A stretch of DNA of 14,470 nt from DAOMOP01 sp035444405 (GTDB lineage Bacteria > Pseudomonadota > Gammaproteobacteria > Burkholderiales > Rhodocyclaceae). Location of the stretch: the NCBI GenBank assembly GCA_035444405.1, contig DAOMOP010000097.1, forward strand, positions 1 to 14,470, read 5' to 3'. This document shows positions 1 to 7,026 of this stretch, piece by piece. Below the pieces are notes generated by a model. That model was given only the letters and a program-made list of their open reading frames with translations. It had not been told where the DNA came from and searched no databases. The translations under genes were made by a program, and so were the position numbers. Position 1 is the stretch's first letter; every line of letters starts with the position of its first letter.

Positions 1-61
1 CCTGCTCGATTCGTCGTGCTGAAGGTTGTTCGGTTTTTTCTAGATCGCTTTCCTCGGCCAT
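1..61 (-). CDS. flhB: FlhB, flagellar type III export apparatus switch protein (5' end only)
   Basis: On the minus strand an ATG at 61 opens a frame reading MAEESDLEKTEQPSARRIEQ up to the window edge, giving 20 codons. The pattern of acidic residues followed by K-T-E, then a P/S/A segment and R-R-hydrophobic-E-Q is the conserved cytoplasmic N-terminus of FlhB (compare the E-S-D..K-T-E..P..RLE start of the family). FlhB is an inner-membrane component of the flagellar export gate that governs the rod/hook-to-filament substrate switch. A strong ribosome site, GAGGAG, ends six bases before the ATG, which supports this start. The rest of the gene, including the NPTH autocleavage site, lies outside the window. 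A non-flagellar type III secretion homologue (SctU) is possible but its start usually differs. The gene is too short here for certainty. Confidence 0.82.
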   Translation of the reverse strand, partial: MAEESDLEKTEQPSARRIEQ

Positions 62-214
62 CGCCGGCTCCTCGCCCGCCCACCGTGGCCCCGCGCAAAG
101 TCAGGCACGGACGTACGGCGACATGCGGCAATTATCGCCGCCGCATGGCAAGCGCTGCCGGTCGATAAGGGAGGGGAAAAACCCTCAATTCACCCGACGC
201 GCGATCCGGCCGGA
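62..214 (-). promoter_or_regulatory. Leader/intergenic region between the DUF192 gene and flhB
   Basis: These 153 bases hold no gene. They contain a 7-bp inverted repeat, ATGCGGC (123-129) and GCCGCAT (140-146), around an AT-rich core. On the minus strand the core reads GGCGATAA, which resembles the -10 element of sigma-28 flagellar promoters (GCCGATAA), but I find no matching -35 at the usual spacing. GATAAT in the same place could also be a sigma-70 -10. A second small repeat, GAGGG (171-175) and CCCTC (182-186), lacks a T-tract and so is not a convincing terminator. The region probably carries the flhB promoter, but the exact element is unproven. Confidence 0.35.
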
Positions 215-682
215 TCACTGCGGCTCGGGCAGGCGCTCGAGACCGCGCACGGTCGCACCGGCTGCGATGCGCCGTGCCGCAAACCACCCCCGGTTCATCT
301 CGAGGGCATAGCGCACCGGTGCCGCGGCGCAGTGGCTGTCTTCGGTCAGCGGCGTCATGTCCTCGATGTTCACGATCCGCCCGTCATCATCGATGAAGGC
401 GACCGAAAGCGGAATGAGGGTATTGCGCATCCACATGCAGTGGCGGGCGGACTCGTCGAACACGAATACCATGCCGCGATGCCCGGCCATCTCGCGCCTG
501 TGCATCAGCCCGAGCTGGCGCGCCTGGGGCGTGTGCGCGAGCTCCGCCTCGATCCGGTACATGCCGGCCGACAGCTCGACCACCGGAAAGCGCACCTGCG
601 CCTGGCCCCAGGCCAACGCCATCGAGAGCGACAGTGCGGCAACCATTGCTACCACGATGCGCCGGCTAGAGCAGATCAGCAT
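215..682 (-). CDS. DUF192 family secreted protein
   Basis: The protein begins with a signal peptide (hydrophobic stretch around residues 9-25, likely cut near AWGQA) followed by a full DUF192 domain. The visible family hallmarks are R-Q-L-G-L-M-H-R near the start, GMVFVF, the W-M-R-N-T-L-I-P-L segment, AFIDDDGRIVNIEDM, and the late YALE..RGW. It is about 155 residues, normal for the family. The biochemical role is not established, and the predicted location is the periplasm. Two in-frame ATGs lie six bases apart (688 and 682). The sequence AGGGG ends six bases before the second, so 682 is preferred. It lies 36 bases downstream of the rluE-like gene on the same strand and is probably co-transcribed with it. 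Confidence 0.9.
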   Translation of the reverse strand: MLICSSRRIVVAMVAALSLSMALAWGQAQVRFPVVELSAGMYRIEAELAHTPQARQLGLMHRREMAGHRGMVFVFDESARHCMWMRNTLIPLSVAFIDDDGRIVNIEDMTPLTEDSHCAAAPVRYALEMNRGWFAARRIAAGATVRGLERLPEPQ

Positions 683-718
683 GTCCATCCCCTGCGAATT
701 GAAACTCCGGTCGAGATT

Positions 719-1330
719 CTAGCGCGCCCGCCGGCGCCGCTCCGGCCCGGGTACGGGCTTGCGCCGCGCGCCCGCCGGCGCCGCGGGCGGGGCCACCACC
801 GCGCGCCACTGCCCCGGTGCCAGCCCCTCGAGGGTCCACGCGCCGATCGCCACACGCACCAGACGCAGCGTCGGCAGCCCGACCTTTGCGGTCATGCGGC
901 GCACCTGGCGGTTCTTGCCCTCGCGCAGCACGATCTCGAGCCACGCGGTGGGTATGCTCTTGCGGTAGCGCACGGGCGGATCGCGTGGCCACAACCACCG
1001 CGGCTCGGACACCCGCCGCGCTTCGCACGGCCGCGTGACGAAGTCGCCGAGATCGACGCCCGCCCGCAATCGCGCCAGCGCCGCCTCGTCGGGCACGCCC
1101 TCGACCTGCGCAAGATAGGTCTTCGGCAGCTTGTGGCGCGGATCCGCAATGCGATGCTGCAAGCCGCCGTCATCGGTGAGCAGCAGCAAGCCCTCGCTGT
1201 CCGTATCGAGCCGACCCGCCGGATAGACACCGTCCACGCCGATGAAATCCTTCAGCGTGGGTCGCGCACCATCGCCGGAGAACTGGCAGAGGACGCCGTA
1301 GGGCTTGTTGAAGAGGAGCAGCTGCGTCAT
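719..1330 (-). CDS. rluE: RluE-type 23S rRNA pseudouridine synthase
   Basis: The protein belongs to the RsuA/RluB/C/E/F family of pseudouridine synthases. The catalytic motif GRLDTDSEGLLLLT is present with the nucleophilic Asp at residue 42 (numbered from the ATG at 1330). The later motifs EGKNRQVRRM and LPTLRLVRVAIG are also present. There is no N-terminal S4 domain, the protein starting directly at LLLFNKPYGVLCQF. This short architecture is typical of RluE, which modifies U2457 of 23S rRNA in E. coli. The last 30 or so residues form an Ala/Pro/Arg-rich basic tail. An in-frame ATG lies 15 bases upstream (1345), but family members begin at the internal Met. Neither start has a clear ribosome site. 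The tRNA-Ser gene lies immediately upstream on the same strand with no visible terminator between them. The exact target uridine is inferred. Confidence 0.9.
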   Translation of the reverse strand: MTQLLLFNKPYGVLCQFSGDGARPTLKDFIGVDGVYPAGRLDTDSEGLLLLTDDGGLQHRIADPRHKLPKTYLAQVEGVPDEAALARLRAGVDLGDFVTRPCEARRVSEPRWLWPRDPPVRYRKSIPTAWLEIVLREGKNRQVRRMTAKVGLPTLRLVRVAIGAWTLEGLAPGQWRAVVAPPAAPAGARRKPVPGPERRRRAR

Positions 1331-1397
1331 CGCAGGCTGCAGCATCGGGCAGCGGCCGCGCTCGGTGCAGGTGGGATACGGCGCGAAAGGTGCATGA

Positions 1398-1487
1398 TGG
1401 CGGAGGCGGTGAGATTCGAACTCACGAGGGGCGCGAACCCCTGCCGGTTTTCAAGACCGGTGCATTCAACCACTCTGCCACGCCTCC
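1398..1487 (-). tRNA. tRNA-Ser(UGA)
   Basis: A complete 90-base tRNA reads on the minus strand. The acceptor stem pairs GGAGGCG (5' end at 1487) with CGCCTCC, followed by a G discriminator and an encoded CCA (1398-1400). The anticodon arm has the loop CTTGAAA, giving anticodon TGA at 1451-1453. A long variable arm, as expected for a class II serine tRNA, and a T-arm with GTTCGAA-type sequence (seen as TTCGAA in complement) follow. It sits between rlmD and the rluE-like gene on the same strand. Confidence 0.97.
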
Positions 1488-1500
1488 GTCTGACGCTGGA

Positions 1501-1520
1501 TGCGGGCCTGGCGGCCCGCA
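1501..1520 (-). other. GC-rich hairpin in the tRNA-Ser leader
   Basis: An 8-bp perfect inverted repeat, TGCGGGCC and GGCCCGCA with a 4-base loop, lies between the candidate tRNA promoter and the mature 5' end of tRNA-Ser. No T-tract follows on either strand, so it does not look like a standard rho-independent terminator. It could attenuate read-through from rlmD, or form a stem in the tRNA 5' leader. The function is not known. Confidence 0.5.
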
Positions 1521-1531
1521 AGCGCGCGCGC

Positions 1532-1560
1532 AGTATACCGACTGCGCCGGATCACGTCAC
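1532..1560 (-). promoter_or_regulatory. Candidate sigma-70 promoter of tRNA-Ser, inside the 3' end of rlmD
   Basis: On the minus strand the hexamer GTGACG (1555-1560, four of six matches to TTGACA) is followed 17 bases later by TATACT (1532-1537, five of six matches to TATAAT). The predicted start point is near 1525, leaving a leader of roughly 40 bases before the tRNA. The -35 element is formed by the last two sense codons of rlmD (Val, Thr), and the rlmD stop codon lies directly after it. The match and spacing are good, but it is predicted by eye only. Confidence 0.55.
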
Positions 1561-2856
1561 CCGCTCGAACAGCGCGATCGACTCGACGTGCGAGGTCTGC
1601 GGGAACATGTTTGCGATGCCGGCGCCGCGCAGGGCATAGCCCTTCTCGTGCACGAGCACTGCCGCATCGCGTGCGAGCGTCGCCGGATTGCACGATACGT
1701 AGACGATGCGCGCCGGCGCCTGCTGCGCGCTGATCGCCTTGACGACGGCGATCGCGCCTTCGCGCGGCGGGTCGATCAGCATCTTGTCGAGCGGCCCGAG
1801 TGCGGCGAGGCTGTCCTCGGTGGCCTCGAACAGGTTGGCGGCGTGAAACTCGCTGTGTGCTTCGAGCCCGTTGCGGCTGGCGTTCTCGCCGGCGCGGCGC
1901 ACCAGCGTGTCGCTGCCCTCGACGCCGACCACGGTGGCGCCGCAGCGCGCGATCGGCAGGCTGAAGTTGCCCAGACCGCAGAACAGGTCGGCGATGCGCT
2001 CGCCCGGCCGTGGGTCGAGCAACTGCATCGAGCGGCGGATCAGCAGGCGATTGATCCCGACGTTCACCTGCGTGAAGTCGGTCGGCCGGAATGCCATCGT
2101 GACGTCGAACTCGGGCAGCGTGTAGGCGAGGCCCGGACCGTCCAGCGGATGGAGCGGGTGGATGCTGTCCGGTCCGGCCGGCTGCAGCCACACCTGCACG
2201 TTCCCCTCGACCGCGAACGCCTTCAGCCGCGCCTCGTCGGCGGACGTCAGCGCGAGCAGGTTGCGAAATACCAGTACCGTCACGTCGTCACCGACGGCGA
2301 TCTCGATCTGCGGCAGGCGATCCGGGATCGACAGGCCGGCGATCAGCTCGCGCAGCGCCGGGAGCATCGTCGAAATATGGGCCGGCAGGATCTCGCAACT
2401 CAGCATGTCGGCGATGTAGCTGCTGCGCCGCTCGTGAAAGCCGACCAGCACACCCCCTTTTTTCGGCACCAGGCGCACGCCGATGCGGGCACGATAACGA
2501 TAGCCCCAGGCCGGGCCGTGAATGGCCGGATAGACGATCTCGGGCTCGAGCTTGCCGATGTGCCACAGTGCGTCCTCAAGCACGCGCTGCTTGGCGGCGG
2601 CCTGCGCGACTGGATCGAGATGCTGCATCGAGCATCCGCCGCACTTGCCGAAGTACGCGCACTTCGGTGTCACCCGCTGGGAGCTCGCCGCGACGATGCG
2701 GCTGATCTGGGCGAGCTCGTAGCTCGGACGGCGGCGATAGACCGAATACTCGATCTTCTCGCCCGGCAGGGCGCCATCGACGAATACGGCCTTGCCGTCG
2801 ACGTGGGTTACCCCTCGGCCTTCGTGGTCGAGTGACTCAATGACTGCTACAGGCAT
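1552..2856 (-). CDS. rlmD: RlmD, 23S rRNA (uracil-1939-C5) methyltransferase
   Basis: This SAM-dependent enzyme methylates C5 of U1939 in 23S rRNA (E. coli numbering; formerly RumA). The 434-residue protein matches the family length. An N-terminal TRAM domain (about residues 1-55) precedes four cysteines, Cys66, Cys72, Cys75 and Cys154, arranged as the [4Fe-4S] ligands of RumA. The Rossmann methyltransferase domain shows DLFCGLGNFSLPIA for SAM binding, DPPREGA, and the SCNPATLARD motif whose Cys389 is the catalytic nucleophile. The general base is a Glu near 425 (SHVES). It starts 15 bases after the bamC stop, which suggests co-transcription with dapA-bamC. No strong ribosome site is visible. 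Its 3' end doubles as the tRNA-Ser promoter. Confidence 0.95.
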   Translation of the reverse strand: MPVAVIESLDHEGRGVTHVDGKAVFVDGALPGEKIEYSVYRRRPSYELAQISRIVAASSQRVTPKCAYFGKCGGCSMQHLDPVAQAAAKQRVLEDALWHIGKLEPEIVYPAIHGPAWGYRYRARIGVRLVPKKGGVLVGFHERRSSYIADMLSCEILPAHISTMLPALRELIAGLSIPDRLPQIEIAVGDDVTVLVFRNLLALTSADEARLKAFAVEGNVQVWLQPAGPDSIHPLHPLDGPGLAYTLPEFDVTMAFRPTDFTQVNVGINRLLIRRSMQLLDPRPGERIADLFCGLGNFSLPIARCGATVVGVEGSDTLVRRAGENASRNGLEAHSEFHAANLFEATEDSLAALGPLDKMLIDPPREGAIAVVKAISAQQAPARIVYVSCNPATLARDAAVLVHEKGYALRGAGIANMFPQTSHVESIALFERVT

Positions 2857-2871
2857 CGACGGAGACTGCCG

Positions 2872-4011
2872 CTATCTGAGCTGCTGATGCAGCAATCCGA
2901 GGATGCGGCGCGCAGTCTGCGATGTGTCCTCGCCGCCTTCGCGCGTGAGCACCGAGACGATCGTCGCATTGCCCGCTTCGGCCACCCGGATGCGGTATTC
3001 GGCACCGCCTGCCGCGACCGGCTCATCGCGATCGCGCCAGAACACGAGCCGCGACAGAATCCCTTCCGAGCGCTGCGACCTGACGTCGGCATCGGGGTCG
3101 ATGTAGCGCACGAAGAACAGCCCCTGCGCGCGGTCTCGATCCTCGACGGTAAAGCCGGTGCGGTCGAGCGCGAGGCCCACGCGGCGCCATGCCCGATCGA
3201 AGGATTCGTCGAGCGCGAGCTGCGCCCGCCCGTCGGTGGTGCGCAGCGTGGCCCTCTCGGACTGCGGTGCGGCCGCGATCATCTCCTCGGCACGCTCTTC
3301 CTCCGCCCCGAGACGCACCATCAGGCGGCGCAGCATCTCGGCCTCGAGCTCCGGGTCGGCCGGCCGCGGCTGCCAGACGGTGCGGTCCTGCTGCTCGCTC
3401 GCATAGACCTCGATCATGCCGCGATGGCTGATGAAGACCTCGACCGTGCCGGCCTCCTTGCCTTCCTCGAGCCGTGTCCGGAACTTGTCGCGCTCGGCGG
3501 TCGAATACAGGCCGTCGATCACGCGCCCCAGCGTCGAACGGATGAAATCCTGCGGAATGCGAGCGCGGTCCTCGGCCCAGTCGGTTTCCATCACGCCGAT
3601 CTCGGGCCGATCGATGTTGACGATGAAACCGAGCTCCTGCCAGAAGTCCTTGATCTCGGGCCACAGGGCCTCGGCCGAGCCGGAAACGACCAGCCAGCGC
3701 TGCGTGCCGGCGCGCTCGATGCGCATGCTGTCGACCGCGGCCAGCACGTCCCGGGTCGTGCCGGTGGCCGGCTGCGCCGCGCGCTCGCTCGCATAGCCCG
3801 AGAAGGTCGCCACACCGCGCGAACCGTCGTCCGGCACGGCAAAGCGGTCGGTACGCGGCGGGGCGGTGAGGTCGGGCGGAATCTCGAGCGGCGACACCTG
3901 CCGAGCGCTCTTGTAATCGACCTTGCGGCCTTCGAGGGCCGTGCTCGAACATCCGGCCAGTCCGACCGCCAGCGCCAGCACGGTCATCGAGGTATGTAGC
4001 TTCGCGTTCAT
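2872..4011 (-). CDS. bamC: BamC, outer-membrane protein assembly lipoprotein
   Basis: BamC (NlpB) is a lipoprotein subunit of the BAM complex, which folds beta-barrel proteins into the outer membrane. From the ATG at 4011 the 379-residue product starts with a lipoprotein signal ending in the lipobox LAG-Cys21. A proline-rich linker with S-P-L-E-I-P-P-D-L-T follows, which is the conserved BamC N-terminal segment that in E. coli contacts BamD. Two helix-grip domains follow, roughly residues 80-190 and 240-375. The dapA-bamC order is the classical context. An upstream in-frame ATG at 4035 overlaps the dapA stop (TGATG), but it would put acidic residues ahead of the signal sequence. I prefer 4011 although its GAGGA lies a suboptimal 13 or so bases away. 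The protein is longer than the E. coli version (344). Confidence 0.9.
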   Translation of the reverse strand: MNAKLHTSMTVLALAVGLAGCSSTALEGRKVDYKSARQVSPLEIPPDLTAPPRTDRFAVPDDGSRGVATFSGYASERAAQPATGTTRDVLAAVDSMRIERAGTQRWLVVSGSAEALWPEIKDFWQELGFIVNIDRPEIGVMETDWAEDRARIPQDFIRSTLGRVIDGLYSTAERDKFRTRLEEGKEAGTVEVFISHRGMIEVYASEQQDRTVWQPRPADPELEAEMLRRLMVRLGAEEERAEEMIAAAPQSERATLRTTDGRAQLALDESFDRAWRRVGLALDRTGFTVEDRDRAQGLFFVRYIDPDADVRSQRSEGILSRLVFWRDRDEPVAAGGAEYRIRVAEAGNATIVSVLTREGGEDTSQTARRILGLLHQQLR

Positions 4012-4034
4012 GAGTTTCGGGCAATCCTCAATCA

Positions 4035-4913
4035 TCAGACGTCGATTCCGGCGCGGCGCATCGCTTCGCGCACGCGCTCGTGGGCAGGCTCGGACAGCGG
4101 CGTGAGCGGCAGGCGGATTCCGCCCTCGATCAGGCCCATGCGGGCGACCGCCCACTTCACCGGTATCGGATTGGCCTCGCAGAACAGGTGGCGATGCAGC
4201 CACACCAGCCGCGCATTGATCTCGCGCGTCCGCCGTGCATCGCCGGCCAGGGCGGCCGCGCACATCTCGTGCATCGCGCGCGGCGCGACGTTTGCGGTGA
4301 CCGAAATCGTGCCGTGCCCACCGAGCAGGATGAACGCGGCCGCGGTCATGTCGTCGCCGGTATACAGCGCGAAGCCTTCGGGGGCGCGCTCGATCAGGTC
4401 GCAGGCGCGGTCGAGGCTGCCGGTCGCATCCTTGATGCCGACGATGTTGGGCAGCTCGGCCAGGCGCAGGGCGGTATCGTTGGCGAGATCGGCGACGGTG
4501 CGACCGGGCACGTTGTAGAGAATCAGCGGCAGCTCGACCGCCTCGGCGATCGCGCGGAAATGGCGATAAAGGCCTTCCTGCGTGGGCTTGTTGTAGTACG
4601 GCACCACCGACAGATGCGCCGCCGCGCCGGCCTGGTGGGCGAACTGCGCCAGCTCGATCGCCTCGCTGGTCGAATTCGCGCCGGTGCCGGCGATCACCGG
4701 GATGCGGCCTGCCGCATGGGTGACCGCTTCACCGATGAGCTCGCAGTGTTCGTCGACGTCCACCGTGGGCGATTCGCCGGTCGTGCCGACGATGACGATA
4801 CCGTCGGTGCCCTCGGCGACGTGAAAATCGATCAACGCACGCAGCCGCGCGAAGTCCAGGCTGCCATCCTCGTGCATCGGCGTGACGATGGCGACAATTG
4901 ATCCGGTAATCAT
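4035..4913 (-). CDS. dapA: DapA, 4-hydroxy-tetrahydrodipicolinate synthase
   Basis: The enzyme condenses pyruvate with aspartate semialdehyde. This is the first committed step to diaminopimelate and lysine, so it feeds both protein and peptidoglycan synthesis. The 292-residue TIM-barrel protein is full length. The Schiff-base lysine is Lys161 in GIKDATG. The catalytic Thr44 and Tyr133 are present with the motif YNVPGRT containing Arg138, and Tyr107 lies in PYYNKPTQEG. The GTTGESPT signature is intact. Its stop codon overlaps an alternative bamC start by one base. A 104-base gap separates it from the deacetylase gene upstream, so the dapA-bamC-rlmD operon probably starts here. Confidence 0.98.
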   Translation of the reverse strand: MITGSIVAIVTPMHEDGSLDFARLRALIDFHVAEGTDGIVIVGTTGESPTVDVDEHCELIGEAVTHAAGRIPVIAGTGANSTSEAIELAQFAHQAGAAAHLSVVPYYNKPTQEGLYRHFRAIAEAVELPLILYNVPGRTVADLANDTALRLAELPNIVGIKDATGSLDRACDLIERAPEGFALYTGDDMTAAAFILLGGHGTISVTANVAPRAMHEMCAAALAGDARRTREINARLVWLHRHLFCEANPIPVKWAVARMGLIEGGIRLPLTPLSEPAHERVREAMRRAGIDV

Positions 4914-4931
4914 GGGTATCGGAACCGAGGG

Positions 4932-4972
4932 ATTAAAAGCGGAATTCTACCTGATCGACGCGCGCCGGCCAG
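4932..4972 (-). promoter_or_regulatory. Candidate promoter upstream of dapA
   Basis: The only AT-rich patch in the 104-base gap lies just upstream of dapA. On the minus strand it contains TAGAAT (4944-4949) and TTTAAT (4932-4937), each five of six matches to the sigma-70 -10. The -35 partners at normal spacing are poor (for example CTGGCC at 4967-4972). A weak repeat, GCGGGC (4976-4981) and GCCCGC (4997-5002), lies further upstream, near the end of the deacetylase gene, without a T-tract. The location is plausible, but the exact element is uncertain. Confidence 0.3.
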
Positions 4973-5017
4973 CCTGCGGGCACACGCACCTGCTTCGCCC
5001 GCGATCGGCCTTCGCTG

Positions 5018-5944
5018 TCAGAGGTCGGCGAGCGACTTGATGTGGGCGACCACCGAACGGGCCAGCGACGACAGCGCGTAGCCGCCTTCCAGGATCGACA
5101 CGATGCGTGTGTGCCCGCACTCGGCGGCGACCGCCTTGACCTGTTCGGTGGCCCACACGTAGTCGGATTCGACCAGCCCGCAAGAGCCCATGTCGTCCTC
5201 GTAGTGGGCATCGAAGCCGGCCGAGAAGAAGATCATCTGCGGCCGGTGCCGGCGCAGCGCCGGCATCCACACGTCGCTGACGATCTGCCGGAAGGCCTCG
5301 CCGCGCGTACCCGCCGGCACCGGCACATTGACCATGTGCTCGGCCTTGGTCTCGGTGCCGCTGTAGGGATAGAACGGGTGCTGGAAGATGCTCACCATCA
5401 TCACCCGCGGGTCGTCGCGGAAGATGTCTTCGGTGCCGTTGCCGTGATGCACGTCGAAATCGACGATCGCGACGCGCTCGAGCCCGTGCGCCTCGAGCGC
5501 GTGCCGTGCCGCGATCGCGACGTTGTTCAGAAAGCAGAAGCCCATTGCCCGCGCCCGTTCGGCGTGATGGCCGGGCGGGCGCACGGCACAGAAGGCGCTT
5601 TCGACCTCGCCCTTCATCACGAGGTCGGTCGCGAGCACGCCGGCCCCGGCCGACCGCAGCGCCGCCTTCATCGTGTTCGGGTTCATCGCCGTGTCGGGAT
5701 CGAGGTGGCGGATGCCGTGCTCGGGAACGCTGTCGACGAGCTCCTGCAGGTAATCCGCCGCATGTGCGCGGGCGATTTGCTCGGAGCTCGCCAGGGGCGC
5801 GTCGTAGAACGACAGATACATATCGAGACCGGCCGAGATCAGGCGGTCGTTGATCGCTGCAAGCCGGTCGGGGCATTCCGGGTGAAAGCTGCCCATCTCG
5901 TGGAGCCAGCAATCCCGGTGCGTGATGAACGCCGTTGTCGTCAT
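5018..5944 (-). CDS. Histone deacetylase-like zinc amidohydrolase (acetoin utilisation/acetylpolyamine deacetylase family)
   Basis: The 308-residue protein is a complete arginase-fold, class II-like bacterial deacetylase. Visible active-site features are the His126-His127 pair in RPPGHHA, the zinc ligands Asp164 and His166 in FDVHHGNGT, Asp245 in AGFDAH, and the transition-state Tyr289 in LEGGY. The N-terminal HPECPDRL signature is present. Such enzymes remove acetyl groups from amines or lysines. The substrate here (acetylpolyamine, acetylated protein or other) cannot be told from sequence. No signal peptide is seen, so it is cytoplasmic. A strong GA-rich ribosome site (AGGAGAGGAGG, 5947-5957) lies directly before the ATG. 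It is divergent from moxR across 136 bases. Confidence 0.9.
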   Translation of the reverse strand: MTTTAFITHRDCWLHEMGSFHPECPDRLAAINDRLISAGLDMYLSFYDAPLASSEQIARAHAADYLQELVDSVPEHGIRHLDPDTAMNPNTMKAALRSAGAGVLATDLVMKGEVESAFCAVRPPGHHAERARAMGFCFLNNVAIAARHALEAHGLERVAIVDFDVHHGNGTEDIFRDDPRVMMVSIFQHPFYPYSGTETKAEHMVNVPVPAGTRGEAFRQIVSDVWMPALRRHRPQMIFFSAGFDAHYEDDMGSCGLVESDYVWATEQVKAVAAECGHTRIVSILEGGYALSSLARSVVAHIKSLADL

Positions 5945-6080
5945 ACCCCTCCTCTCCTGGACCGGACGAACGCTCGTGCGCCGTGGTCTGCGCGGCGGCT
6001 GGCCGCCGCGGCCCGGCGCATGATGATAAGGTTGTCGTCTATTATCACCGCTTTGATGCCTTTTTCACAGCCGCCGCAAG
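5945..6080. promoter_or_regulatory. Divergent promoter region between the deacetylase gene and moxR
   Basis: These 136 bases separate two divergent genes and include a clearly AT-richer core at 6021-6069. For the minus-strand deacetylase, GTGAAA (6063-6068) and GATAAT (6041-6046) with a 16-base spacer make a reasonable sigma-70 promoter. For the plus-strand moxR operon, TATTAT (6040-6045) is a fair -10, but I find no -35 at normal spacing. The two -10 candidates overlap, so the two promoters may compete. moxR has no clear ribosome site. Confidence 0.45.
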
Positions 6081-6998
6081 ATGCCCGACGCCCACGCCAC
6101 CCGCCTGCTCGAGGCCGCCAACCGAATCATCCTCGGCAAGGAGCACGGCCTGCGGCTGGCGCTGACCTGCCTGATCGCGAAGGGACACCTGCTGATCGAG
6201 GACCTGCCCGGAGTGGGCAAGACGACCCTCGCGCACGTCATCGCACGCCTGATCGGGCTGCAGTTTCAGCGCGTGCAATTCACCAGCGACCTGCTGCCGG
6301 CCGACATCGTCGGCGTGTCGGTGTTCGACCGCGATCGCAGCGCGTTCCGCTTTCATGCCGGGCCGATCTTCGCGCAGCTCATCCTCGCCGACGAGATCAA
6401 TCGCGCCACACCGAAGACGCAGAGCGCGCTGCTGGAGGCGATGGAGGAGCACCAGGTCACCGTCGACGGCCAGACGCTGGCCCTGCCCGAACCGTTTTTC
6501 GTCATTGCCACGCAGAACCCGACCAACCAGATCGGCACCTTTGCGCTGCCCGAGAGCCAGCTCGACCGCTTTCTGATGCGCATCTGCCTCGGCTATCCGG
6601 ATCACGACGCCGAGCGCGCGCTACTGATGGGCGAGGACCGCCGTCGCCTGCTCGAGCGCCAGCAGCCGGTCATCGAGCCCCAGGACTTGCTCGCGCTGCA
6701 GCATGCCGCCGAGGCGGTGACCGTCTCCGAACGCCTGATCGACTACGTCCAGGCCCTGCTCGCCGGTACGCGGCACGATGCCGAGCTCATCGGCGGGCTG
6801 AGCCCGCGCGCCGGCCTGGCGCTGCTCGCCGCCGCGCGTGCGTGGGCGCTCACCAAGGGCCGCGATCACGTGCTTCCGGAGGACGTCCAGGCGGTCTTCC
6901 CGCACGTCGCCGCGCATCGGCTGCGGCTTGCCGCCGACGGACGCAGCGTGCCGACCGAGGCGATCGTGCGGCTGGTCCGCAGCGTTCCCGTAGTCTGA
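6081..6998 (+). CDS. MoxR-family AAA+ ATPase
   Basis: MoxR-type AAA+ ATPases act as chaperones in the maturation of partner proteins or complexes, often DUF58 or von Willebrand proteins encoded next door. The 305-residue protein shows Walker A at residues 44-49 (GVGKTT, Lys47), Walker B at 100-105 (LILADE) followed by INRATPKTQSALLEAMEE, sensor 1 at Asn146 in ATQNP, and sensor 2 in GLSPRAGL. Both the AAA_3 core and the C-terminal lid domain are complete. It leads a plus-strand operon with a DUF58 protein and a TgpA-type transglutaminase, the usual MoxR context. The next gene starts 28 bases downstream. No membrane segments are seen. Confidence 0.95.
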   Translation: MPDAHATRLLEAANRIILGKEHGLRLALTCLIAKGHLLIEDLPGVGKTTLAHVIARLIGLQFQRVQFTSDLLPADIVGVSVFDRDRSAFRFHAGPIFAQLILADEINRATPKTQSALLEAMEEHQVTVDGQTLALPEPFFVIATQNPTNQIGTFALPESQLDRFLMRICLGYPDHDAERALLMGEDRRRLLERQQPVIEPQDLLALQHAAEAVTVSERLIDYVQALLAGTRHDAELIGGLSPRAGLALLAAARAWALTKGRDHVLPEDVQAVFPHVAAHRLRLAADGRSVPTEAIVRLVRSVPVV

Positions 6999-7026
6999 CC
7001 GCGATGGCCATGCCGGGATCGATCGC

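Noticed and set aside
171..186. Small hairpin GAGGG/CCCTC downstream of the DUF192 gene as a terminator
   Set aside because: The stem is only five base pairs and no T-tract follows on the minus strand.
1390..2835. A long plus-strand frame across tRNA-Ser and rlmD
   Set aside because: It runs through the tRNA gene and is antisense to rlmD, whose iron-sulfur and catalytic motifs are intact.
4009..4035. ATG at 4035 as the bamC start
   Set aside because: It would place MIEDCPKL before the lipoprotein signal, giving an acidic n-region; the ATG at 4011 yields a normal signal peptide.
4976..5002. GCGGGC/GCCCGC repeat after the deacetylase gene as a terminator
   Set aside because: It has a six-base stem with a 15-base loop and no T-tract; such repeats are expected by chance at this GC content.
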